Origin: Leeuwenhoekiella aestuarii
GTDB lineage: Bacteria > Bacteroidota > Bacteroidia > Flavobacteriales > Flavobacteriaceae
DNA length: 64,000 nucleotides
Assembly: GCF_004104055.1 (NCBI RefSeq)
Contig: NZ_QOVJ01000001.1
Span: 1,178,001 to 1,242,000 of the forward strand
Direction: 5' to 3'
Positions 56,531-64,000 of this stretch are shown in pieces. Numbering within the stretch: position 1 is the stretch's first letter; each line of letters opens with the position of its first letter. Under the pieces are notes generated by a model. That model saw nothing but the letters and a program-made list of their open reading frames with translations. It searched no databases and had not been told where the DNA came from. The position numbers and the translations under genes are program-made.

Positions 56531-59206
56531 ATGAAGAGGATATTTAAAATTTTTGGAATTGTACTTCTGGTACTTGTTATAGGGCTTATCGCTGCTCCGT
56601 TTTTATTTAAGGGGCATTTAGAAGATTTGCTGAAACGTTCTATTAATGAAAACCTAAATGCTACTGTTGCCTGGGAAAATTTTGACCTTACGCTGTTTAG
56701 CAGTTTCCCAGATGCAAGTGTTAAGGTCAAAAATTTTAGCGTGATCAATAATGCACCCTTTGCTGGAGATACGCTTGCCAGTGGGAGCGAATTACAGCTC
56801 GATATGGGGGTTATGCAACTCTTTAAAACCTCTTCTGGTAAACCCATCGCAGTTGATGCGATTAGTCTGGATGAGGCGTTTATAAATATAAAAGTAGACA
56901 GTCTGGGAAATGCCAATTATGATATTGCAAAAAAAACACCTGCAGCCAGTACTGCTACAGATACACTTGCCGATAATTCTGGAGGATTTCAGTTTGATGT
57001 GCAGCATTATGAGATATCTAATTCACGCATTAATTATTTAGATGAAAGCACACAGACCTTTATGCGCTTATCTGAAGTAAATCATGAAGGTGACGGTGAC
57101 TTTTCTGCTGATATTTCAAATCTAAATACTACCACAGAAGCATTGGCCTCATTTGATTTTGACGGAGTCAATTATTTAAATAAAAATAAAATTTCGTTAG
57201 ATGCGGTAATTGAGATGAATCTTGATGATCAGCGTTATACATTCAAAGAAAATGAAGCATTGATCAATCAATTGCCACTGGTGTTCTCAGGGTTTGTTCA
57301 GGTGAATGAAAGTAATAACGAACTGGATTTATCTTTTAAGACACCATCTAGTGATTTTAAAAACTTCTTAGGAGTGATCCCTGAAGTTTATGCTAAAAAT
57401 CTTGATGGCGTAACAACTACGGGGGATTTTAGCGTAAACGGGAGAATAAATGGAGTAGTAGATGAAGAGCATATCCCGCTGATGAATATTGAAATATTGT
57501 CTAATAATGCCTCTTTTAAATATCCTGATTTGCCAAAATCGGTTCAGGATATTATAATAGATGCTAGTATTGTGAATGAAACCGGAAATCTGGATGATAC
57601 CTATTTACGTTTAGGTAATCTGAATTTTAGAATTGATCAGGATGTTTTTAACGCAAAAGGTAGAATAGATCGTTTGACTACAAATCCGGTGGTTGACATG
57701 GCCTTAAAAGGAAAGCTCAATTTAGCAAATCTGGAACAAGCTTATCCGTTGGAGTTGGATCAGGATCTTAATGGAATGCTTACGGTGGATATGACTGCTA
57801 ATTTTGATATGAATAGTGTAGAAAAAGAGCAGTATCAAAATATAAAAAGCTCAGGTACGGCGAGCCTGAAAGATTTTAAATATGTTTCTCCTGAACTTCC
57901 CAATCCGTTGACGATGACGCAAACGAATGTTACGTTTAATCCCGGAACTATTACATTGAATAATCTAGATGCACAAACAGGTAAAACAGATATTTCAGCA
58001 AGAGGAAGTATTGAGAATCTGATTCCTTTTGTGCTTTCTAAAGAAGATTTAAAAGGAAGATTTACTGTAACTTCAAAAGTGATTGATCTGGCAGATTTTA
58101 GCGTTGTTGAGACTACAACTCAAAAAAATACGTCAACCACTGAAAAAACAGTTGCGCAACCAACTGGAGAAACAGCTATTAAAATACCTTCTTTCTTAGA
58201 TGCTGCGATAGATTTTACAGCCGGAAAAGTTATTTATGATAACATCACACTTACTAATGTGAGTGGGAACCTGAGTGTAAAAGATGAGACTGCTAGTCTT
58301 AATAATATTAAGTCTAATATTTTTGGAGGGGCAATAGGGCTTAACGGAAATGTGAGTACTAAGACGACTACGCCTACCTTTAAAATGGATCTGGATTTAA
58401 AAAGTGTTGACATCAGCCAGTCTTTTGAAGGACTTGAGATGCTTCAGCAGTTTGCGCCAATCGCCAGAGCTTTACAAGGTGCTTTAAATACAACTATTCA
58501 ATTGAATGGTAATCTTTCTGATGATCTAACGCCTGTACTATCCTCTTTGGCGGGTAGCGCTTTGGCACAATTATTAACCGTTGAGGTAGATCCTGAAAAA
58601 ATGAAGTTGCTCAGTGCACTAGATGCTAAACTCGACTTTATTAATCTGGATAAGTTAGACTTCAGTAATTTAAAGACACAATTGAGCTTTGATCAGGGTT
58701 TAGTGACTGTAAAGCCATTTGACTTTAATGTTAAAGGGATCAACGTAGGAGTGAGCGGTACGCACAGCTTAGAAAATACGATGAATTATACACTTAATCT
58801 TAAAATGCCTGGTTCGTATTTGGGCTCAAAACTGGGTAGCACATTAGCGGGATTAAGCAATACAGATTTAGAAAAGTACACGGTTGATTTACCGGTAACG
58901 CTTACCGGTAATTTTACAAGTCCGCAGGTTTCTTTAAATACAAAGCAAGCTGTAAATAGTTTAACACAACAGATAGTAGCCACCCAGAAAGATAAGCTCA
59001 AACAACAAGGAGAAGATAAGATTAAAGATGTTTTAGATGGAATTCTTGGGGGTAATAAAACAGCAGATACTTCAGCTGTAAAAACAACAAAAGATACAAC
59101 TTCGACTTCAACTCAAAGCAACACGGCAAAAGCAGTTAAAGATGTTTTAGGAGGTCTGTTTGGAAAGAAAAAAACAGCAACTGATACTACTAAAACTAAC
59201 AACTAG
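56531..59206 (+). CDS. AsmA-family envelope protein
   Basis: 891 residues with one N-terminal transmembrane segment (FKIFGIVLLVLVIGLIAAPF) and a long periplasmic part. The start of the periplasmic domain (LLKRSINENLNATVAWENFD, LTLFSSFPDASVKVKNFSV) and the C-terminal AsmA_2 part (LAGSALAQLLTVEVD, LKMPGSYLGSKLGS) identify AsmA-like proteins, which form beta-rich bridges thought to pass lipids between membranes. The tail is low-complexity and Thr-rich. A terminator follows at 59231. Confidence 0.87.
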   Translation: MKRIFKIFGIVLLVLVIGLIAAPFLFKGHLEDLLKRSINENLNATVAWENFDLTLFSSFPDASVKVKNFSVINNAPFAGDTLASGSELQLDMGVMQLFKTSSGKPIAVDAISLDEAFINIKVDSLGNANYDIAKKTPAASTATDTLADNSGGFQFDVQHYEISNSRINYLDESTQTFMRLSEVNHEGDGDFSADISNLNTTTEALASFDFDGVNYLNKNKISLDAVIEMNLDDQRYTFKENEALINQLPLVFSGFVQVNESNNELDLSFKTPSSDFKNFLGVIPEVYAKNLDGVTTTGDFSVNGRINGVVDEEHIPLMNIEILSNNASFKYPDLPKSVQDIIIDASIVNETGNLDDTYLRLGNLNFRIDQDVFNAKGRIDRLTTNPVVDMALKGKLNLANLEQAYPLELDQDLNGMLTVDMTANFDMNSVEKEQYQNIKSSGTASLKDFKYVSPELPNPLTMTQTNVTFNPGTITLNNLDAQTGKTDISARGSIENLIPFVLSKEDLKGRFTVTSKVIDLADFSVVETTTQKNTSTTEKTVAQPTGETAIKIPSFLDAAIDFTAGKVIYDNITLTNVSGNLSVKDETASLNNIKSNIFGGAIGLNGNVSTKTTTPTFKMDLDLKSVDISQSFEGLEMLQQFAPIARALQGALNTTIQLNGNLSDDLTPVLSSLAGSALAQLLTVEVDPEKMKLLSALDAKLDFINLDKLDFSNLKTQLSFDQGLVTVKPFDFNVKGINVGVSGTHSLENTMNYTLNLKMPGSYLGSKLGSTLAGLSNTDLEKYTVDLPVTLTGNFTSPQVSLNTKQAVNSLTQQIVATQKDKLKQQGEDKIKDVLDGILGGNKTADTSAVKTTKDTTSTSTQSNTAKAVKDVLGGLFGKKKTATDTTKTNN

Positions 59207-59230
59207 TTGATTTTAGAATTGTGATAAATG

Positions 59231-59258
59231 AAAAAGAGCGCTAATTGGCGCTCTTTTT
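59231..59258. terminator. Bidirectional intrinsic terminator
   Basis: AAAAAGAGCGC and GCGCTCTTTTT pair around six bases between two convergent genes (AsmA on plus, the OmpA-type gene on minus); A and T runs on both sides serve both. Confidence 0.9.
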
Positions 59259-59284
59259 ATTTGCTATAAAATTTTATTTAAATA

Positions 59285-61246
59285 TTAGAAACTAATCACG
59301 ATAAACTCAGATCTTCTGTTTAATTGGTGTTGCTCTTCTGTGCAATCAGAACCATTCCCACAGTCATTTATAAGCTCAGTTTCTCCAAAACCTTTACCTG
59401 AAATTCGACTAGGTTCTATGCCTCTGCTTACGATCCAATCTGCAGTTGAGCGTGCTCTTTTATCAGAAAGGCTTAAGTTGTAAGCATCATTACCGCGACT
59501 GTCTGTATGTGATCTAATCTCAACGACTAAAGTTGGATTAGATTCCATTACAGCTAAAACTTTAGTGAGCTCTTCTTCTGCATCAGGTCTGATATTGAAG
59601 CGGTCAAAATCAAAGTAAATAGGTTTCAGATCAAGAAGCTTTGCAAGGTCATCACCTTCATTAATTCTTGTAATTCTTGGTTCTAAATAAAGATCAACAA
59701 CCATAGAATCTCCATCTGTCGGGGCAGTAACGAGTTCTTCTGCAGAATAATACTCAGGCTCATCTGCACGTATTAAAATCTCTTCGCCACAAATAGGGTT
59801 CAAGGTATATTCACCCTTTTCATTAACTTCAGTTTTTTGCAATAAATTCCCTTCAATGTCAAGGATGCTTACTGTTGCTGTAGGTATAGGTAACTTTGTT
59901 TCCTTATCTCTAACGGTACCCGTTATTAATGACTCGCAAACAGGGATTTCTTTGGGTGTTCTTGTGAATCTGAAAATATCATCACTTCCCATCCCAAAAT
60001 AACGATTAGTTGAAAAATAACCTGTATTTGTATATTCATCAACGATAAAGGCAAAATCATCCTGTGGACTGTTAATAGGTTCCCCAAGATTGATTACATA
60101 GGCTACATCTCCATTCTTTTTAGTGGCAACAACATAAATGTCAAGACCACCTAGACCAGGTCTACCATCAGATGAAAAATACAGGTTTCCCTTTTTACTT
60201 ACATAAGGAAAGTTTTCTCGACCTTCGGTATTTATTATTGGCCCTAAATTTTTAGGAGTGCTATACTCATTATCACCTAATATGTCAACAACCCAAATAT
60301 CTGAAAATCCAGTTGTACCCGGCATATCTGATGAAAAATACAGCTGTTTATTGTCAACACTTAAAGCAGGGTGCGAGACAGAATAGTCATCATCATTAAA
60401 AGGTAATTCAATAGGGGTACTCCAGGAATCTCCTTTCTTTGTAGATTTAAATATTTTAAGCCGTACTGTTCCGTTTTTATCTGTGCGTTTTACTCCTTGG
60501 CTAAAGTTATTACGCGTAAAGTACATAGTATTTCCATCTGCAGTAAAACTAGGTGAGGATTCGTGGTATTTTGAATTAATGCTGCCTCCAAATTTCTCTA
60601 CTTTCCCTAACTCTCCGGTTTCGATATCTATAGGGGCTTGATAGAAATCTAAAAAAGGTTCATTGTTCCAGGTATGAATATATTTTTTTGTAGTCCCTGT
60701 ATCTCTTGCTGAGGAGAATATGATTCGATCTTTATAGAACATGGGGCCAAAGTCTGATAATCGAGAGTTGGTTCTTCTCAGATTTTCTACTTCATACTCA
60801 CTATCTGAATAGCTGATTTCTTCAAGATAATCTGGCTCTTCTGCAAAAAGCTCTGCTCTAGAATCCCCTCCTTTAAGCTTTCTAAATTCAGACATGATCT
60901 TATCTGACTTTTCATATTCTTTAATTCCTTTTAAAGACTGAGCGTATCTAAAAAGATATTCTGGAGTTAGCGTTTCAGGGTATTTTTCAACAAGTTTTTC
61001 AAACCATTGAGCGCTATCTTCATATTTTCCATTGAAATAATAAGAATCTCCCAGTTTTTGAAAAAGCTCTGCTGATTCATATCCACCTTTTGCAAGACGT
61101 AAATAGATTTTTTGAGCATCTATAAATGCATAGCTTTCAAATTTTTTGTCTGCTTTACTAAGTTCTTTTTCTTGAGCAAATGAGAAAGTAATGCATACTA
61201 TAAATAATACTTTAAATAAAAGTATGCTTTTATTGACCTGCTGCAT
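59285..61246 (-). CDS. OmpA-family protein with TPR and PD40 propeller (PorE-like layout)
   Basis: 653 residues. A Sec signal peptide (ILLFKVLFIVCITFSFAQ) is followed by TPR units (about 30-150), PD40 beta-propeller repeats (DFGPMFYKDRIIFSSARDTG, PSFTADGNTMYFTRNNF, SYPALS-type blades, about 190-430), a carboxypeptidase regulatory-like domain (ITGTVRDKETKLPIPTATVS), and a C-terminal OmpA peptidoglycan-binding domain (VVEIRSHTDSRGNDAYNLSL, ending NRRSEFIV). This order is that of PorE of the type IX secretion system, but flavobacteria have several such paralogues, so the specific role is open. The OmpA domain binds peptidoglycan from the periplasm. Confidence 0.85.
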   Translation of the reverse strand: MQQVNKSILLFKVLFIVCITFSFAQEKELSKADKKFESYAFIDAQKIYLRLAKGGYESAELFQKLGDSYYFNGKYEDSAQWFEKLVEKYPETLTPEYLFRYAQSLKGIKEYEKSDKIMSEFRKLKGGDSRAELFAEEPDYLEEISYSDSEYEVENLRRTNSRLSDFGPMFYKDRIIFSSARDTGTTKKYIHTWNNEPFLDFYQAPIDIETGELGKVEKFGGSINSKYHESSPSFTADGNTMYFTRNNFSQGVKRTDKNGTVRLKIFKSTKKGDSWSTPIELPFNDDDYSVSHPALSVDNKQLYFSSDMPGTTGFSDIWVVDILGDNEYSTPKNLGPIINTEGRENFPYVSKKGNLYFSSDGRPGLGGLDIYVVATKKNGDVAYVINLGEPINSPQDDFAFIVDEYTNTGYFSTNRYFGMGSDDIFRFTRTPKEIPVCESLITGTVRDKETKLPIPTATVSILDIEGNLLQKTEVNEKGEYTLNPICGEEILIRADEPEYYSAEELVTAPTDGDSMVVDLYLEPRITRINEGDDLAKLLDLKPIYFDFDRFNIRPDAEEELTKVLAVMESNPTLVVEIRSHTDSRGNDAYNLSLSDKRARSTADWIVSRGIEPSRISGKGFGETELINDCGNGSDCTEEQHQLNRRSEFIVISF

Positions 61247-61490
61247 AAGTTAAAATATGTGTTTGAAATTAGGATTTAGGGGAGAGCAAATATAAATAAA
61301 TAAAAACCTAAAACTTATTTATAACTTACGTAGAAGCTAAAAATATCAGGGGATTTTTCCTGTTTTTCAGAGAGTTGATGTGTTTTTTACAGGTTTTGAT
61401 TAAAAATTTGACAAGAATAATTAGTAATCCGCATTGATTTTATGAATTGCTTTGTCTAAAACTCATTAAATTTGAGTAAACATAAAATTT

Positions 61491-62048
61491 ATGCTGAAAG
61501 ATGCTATTTTAAATAGGAGATCTATTTTTCCTAATCAATTTTCAGACAAGAGGATTACAAAAGATCAAATCAACGAGCTGCTTGAAGTTGCAAACTGGGC
61601 ACCCACTCATCGAAAAACACAGCCCTGGAGATTTAAAGTTTTTAAGGACGATGCATTATCACTTCTTGCTGATTTTGTAACTAAAGCATATACAAAAGAT
61701 ACTCCTGCTGATAAATTTTCAGATTTTAAACTGAAGAAAAGTATTCAAAAAATTGAAACAAGCGGTGCTGTTATTGCAATTTGTATGCAACGTGATCTTA
61801 AATCAAGTATCCCAGAATGGGAAGAAGTTGCCGCTACCGCTATGGCAGTGCAAAACCTATGGTTAATGGCTGGAGAGCTGGGGTTTGGAGGATACTGGAG
61901 TTCTCCGGGGTATATTAAAGAAATGAATATTGATCTTAAGCTGGAAGAAGGAGAGCGTTGTCTCGGTTTTTTCTATCTGGGTGTGTATGAGGGTGAGCAG
62001 CTCATAGGAGAGCGGGATACTATAGCATCAAAAACGACGTGGTTTTAG
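61491..62048 (+). CDS. Nitroreductase-family protein
   Basis: 185 residues. The FMN-binding start is LNRRSIFPNQFSDKRIT, with APTHRKTQPWRFKVF (about 38-52) and the end (LGFGGYWSSPGYIKEMN, GFFYLGVYEG) typical of the YdjA/NfsA-like nitroreductase fold. The protein is small, as in the compact YdjA group. Oxidoreductase using NAD(P)H and FMN on an unknown substrate. Convergent with the exported amidohydrolase gene that follows, only 2 bases away. Confidence 0.9.
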   Translation: MLKDAILNRRSIFPNQFSDKRITKDQINELLEVANWAPTHRKTQPWRFKVFKDDALSLLADFVTKAYTKDTPADKFSDFKLKKSIQKIETSGAVIAICMQRDLKSSIPEWEEVAATAMAVQNLWLMAGELGFGGYWSSPGYIKEMNIDLKLEEGERCLGFFYLGVYEGEQLIGERDTIASKTTWF

Positions 62049-62050
62049 AA

Positions 62051-63319
62051 CTATTCTTTAATTACCACACCGTCTTTCATTACAAATAACACTTCGTTTA
62101 AGGTATTTATATTTTCAATTGGATTGTCAGAGACAGCAATAATATCTGCTTTAAATCCCGGTGCTATTTGTCCTAAATCACGTTCTGATTTTAATACCAT
62201 AGCGCTTGTAATTGTAGCGCTTTGTATGGCTTGCATAGGTTTCATTCCTGCTTCGACCATATAGCCAAATTCTTTAGCGTTATCTCCATGAGGAAACACT
62301 CCTGCGTCAGTACCAAAAGCGATTTTAACTCCCTTTTTATAAGCCATTGCAAAAGTCTGTTGTAATTGTGGACCTATTTCTAATGCTTTAGGAACGATTA
62401 CAGCAGGGTAGTAATCTTCTATTTTTGCTTTTTCTGCTACATATTTTCCGGCACTTAAGGTTGGAACATAATAAGCGTCATGCTCAATCATTAGTGTTGC
62501 GGTTTTTTCACTCATTAAGGTGCCATGCTCTATAGTTTTAACCCCAGCTCGAATGGCACGTTGCATCCCTTCATCTCCATGTGCGTGCGCCGCCACCTGC
62601 AAATCGTAGTCTTTGCCGGTTGTAACAATAGCATTGATTTCTTCTTCTGTAAATTGTGGATTTTGACCATTTTTCGCAACACTAAGAACACCTCCCGTAG
62701 CAGTTATTTTAATCCAGTCGGCACCATTTTTATAACGCTGTCTCACAGCTTTGCGGGCATCATCTATACTGTTGATGACTCCTTCTTTAGGTCCGGGATC
62801 TCCTATTAATTCTTTACTATTTCCATTAGTGGGATCTGCATGACCACCTGTAGTTCCAATAGCTTTTTCTGCAGTAAAAATGCGGGGACCTATTACTTTG
62901 CCTGAGTTTATAGCATTTCGCAGTGAAACATTTACACCACTTCCTCCTAAATCGCGTACCGTTGTAAAACCGGCTTTTATGGTGCGTAGTGCAATTTCCT
63001 GAGCTTTGTAAGCAACATCTGCCTCATTTAGGGTGAATTTCTCTAGATATTTATTAGGACTGGTTTCACTTTCGATATGTACGTGCATATCAATAAACCC
63101 GGGCAATACGGTTTTAGATTTCAAGTCAATGATTTCACCATTTCCACTCTGAAAACCATCAAGAATTTCCTGAATAGAATCAGCCTCAACTACTATGGTT
63201 TTTTCTTCGAGAACTCTCCCGTTTTTGGTGTCAATTAACTTACCTACTTGCAAATAGGTTTTTTGAGAAAAGGCATTTATACTGAAAACACAAACAGCCA
63301 GAAGAAGAAAGTTACGCAT
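62051..63319 (-). CDS. Exported amidohydrolase (prolidase/imidazolonepropionase-like)
   Basis: 422 residues with a Sec signal peptide (LLLAVCVFSINAFSQKT). Metal ligands of the amidohydrolase superfamily are the HVH in FIDMHVHIES (about 78), a Lys in WIKITATGGVLS (the carboxylated residue, about 200), His in AAHAHGDEGM and EHGTLM, and Asp in FGTDAGVFPHGD (about 335). This matches the Xaa-Pro dipeptidase-like secreted group (imidazolonepropionase-related) common in Bacteroidota, which hydrolyses small peptide-like or proline-containing amides. Substrate not defined. A DegT aminotransferase gene follows 12 bases upstream on the same strand. Confidence 0.9.
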   Translation of the reverse strand: MRNFLLLAVCVFSINAFSQKTYLQVGKLIDTKNGRVLEEKTIVVEADSIQEILDGFQSGNGEIIDLKSKTVLPGFIDMHVHIESETSPNKYLEKFTLNEADVAYKAQEIALRTIKAGFTTVRDLGGSGVNVSLRNAINSGKVIGPRIFTAEKAIGTTGGHADPTNGNSKELIGDPGPKEGVINSIDDARKAVRQRYKNGADWIKITATGGVLSVAKNGQNPQFTEEEINAIVTTGKDYDLQVAAHAHGDEGMQRAIRAGVKTIEHGTLMSEKTATLMIEHDAYYVPTLSAGKYVAEKAKIEDYYPAVIVPKALEIGPQLQQTFAMAYKKGVKIAFGTDAGVFPHGDNAKEFGYMVEAGMKPMQAIQSATITSAMVLKSERDLGQIAPGFKADIIAVSDNPIENINTLNEVLFVMKDGVVIKE

Positions 63320-63331
63320 AGTGGTTAGTAT

Positions 63332-64000
63332 TTAATCAATAAATTCTATGATTTTAGAAGTAATATACTCAATTTGCTCATCATCAAGCTCTGTATGCAT
63401 TGGTAAAGAAATCACCTCTTTTACTAATTGATTGGTCACGGGAAAATCTTTTTCGTCATAACGCTCGTCTGCATAAGCTTTCTGTTTATGCAACGGAATA
63501 GGATAATAAACACCGCAAGGGATGTCGTGAGCATTAAGGTGCTTAACCAATGCATCACGGTCAACGTCTTTTAAGCGCAAAGTATATTGATGAAAAACGT
63601 GACAATCACAAACCTCACAGATCATAGGGGTTGTAATCTTAGGATGATTGTTTAGTTTTTCAGAATATTTTCGGGCAGAAGCTCTACGTTTTGCATTGTA
63701 ATCATCAAGATGCGGAAGCTTAGCACGCAAAACAGCAGCTTGTATAGAATCTAATCTTGAGTTTACACCTACAACATCGTGATGGTATCGCTCGTACATG
63801 CCGTGGTTTACAATTCCTCTAATTGTATGAGCTAAAGCATCATCATTTGTAAAAATAGCACCGCCATCTCCATAGCAGCCTAGATTTTTAGAAGGAAAAA
63901 AAGAAGTACTCCCCACGTGTCCAATGGCACCAGTCTTTATCTTGCTTCCATCTTTACGGGTATAATTTGTACCAATTCCTTGCGCATTATCTTCAATTAC
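63332..64000 (-). CDS. DegT/DnrJ/EryC1-family aminotransferase, N-terminus outside window
   Basis: The frame is open to base 64000, giving 222 C-terminal residues. It carries the PLP lysine in STSFFPSKNLGCYGDGGA and the preceding block VIEDNAQGIG with the cofactor-binding Asp, typical of sugar aminotransferases (ArnB/DegT type) that make amino-deoxy sugars for surface glycans or antibiotics. The middle contains NSRLDSIQAAVLRAKLPHL and the usual YTLRLKDVDRDALVKHL. The gene starts right of the window. Confidence 0.93.
   Translation of the reverse strand, partial: VIEDNAQGIGTNYTRKDGSKIKTGAIGHVGSTSFFPSKNLGCYGDGGAIFTNDDALAHTIRGIVNHGMYERYHHDVVGVNSRLDSIQAAVLRAKLPHLDDYNAKRRASARKYSEKLNNHPKITTPMICEVCDCHVFHQYTLRLKDVDRDALVKHLNAHDIPCGVYYPIPLHKQKAYADERYDEKDFPVTNQLVKEVISLPMHTELDDEQIEYITSKIIEFID

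Overview
The window is a chromosome segment from a member of the Bacteroidota, most likely the family Flavobacteriaceae. The reasons are a SusD-type lipoprotein gene, A/T-rich leaders with TAnnTTTG-type -7 boxes, a DnaE carrying a fused N-terminal proofreading domain, a FolK-deoxynucleoside kinase fusion, a CTnDOT-like integrase and an OmpA/PD40 envelope protein. Genus cannot be settled from the sequence alone.

Layout. (1) 1-5916: a plus-strand operon with the 3' part of a susD gene followed by RidA, two SelA-like PLP enzymes, a metallo-deacetylase and an RraA-family protein. All of these carry export signals, so a periplasmic catabolic pathway is likely. A decayed gene and a strong terminator close it (5931-6378). 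(2) 7645-10458: an ABC transporter operon with its own GntR/YtrA-type repressor and a perfect palindrome in front. (3) 10545-12696, minus strand: an ECF-type sigma factor, a nuclease-dead Cas12f/TnpB-like protein two bases behind it, and directly downstream a Cas12f-like guide-RNA scaffold with two degenerate repeat units. This has the architecture of an RNA-guided transcription (dCas12f-sigma) system and is the most exciting item here. About 1.2 kb of gene-free but heavily structured DNA lies upstream of it (12776-13790), with at least two further candidate noncoding RNAs.

(4) 13909-36543: an accessory/defence island. It holds an HTH regulator behind a perfect palindrome, a putative ADP-ribosyltransferase, a HEPN-like protein, and a complete type I restriction-modification operon with a PrrC anticodon-nuclease gene between hsdS and hsdR. 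It also holds a nuclease-like DUF5655 protein, a HipA-like kinase with a partner protein, a CPBP protease, a DUF2254 membrane protein, an S41 peptidase and several ORFan genes. Four copies of a dispersed repeat and three decayed integrase 3' ends are scattered through it. An intact tyrosine integrase next to tRNA-Asp marks its right edge.

(5) 36657-64000: ordinary core genome. It carries DUF58, ClpP-like, thioredoxin, a GH13 enzyme, DnaE, two DUF2383 proteins, a large zinc protease, tRNA-Leu and tRNA-Gly, MutS, a TrmH-type methyltransferase and a 44-residue membrane protein. FolK-dNK, a queuosine-precursor transporter, AsmA, an OmpA/PD40 protein, a nitroreductase, an exported amidohydrolase and the start-truncated end of a DegT-type aminotransferase gene follow.
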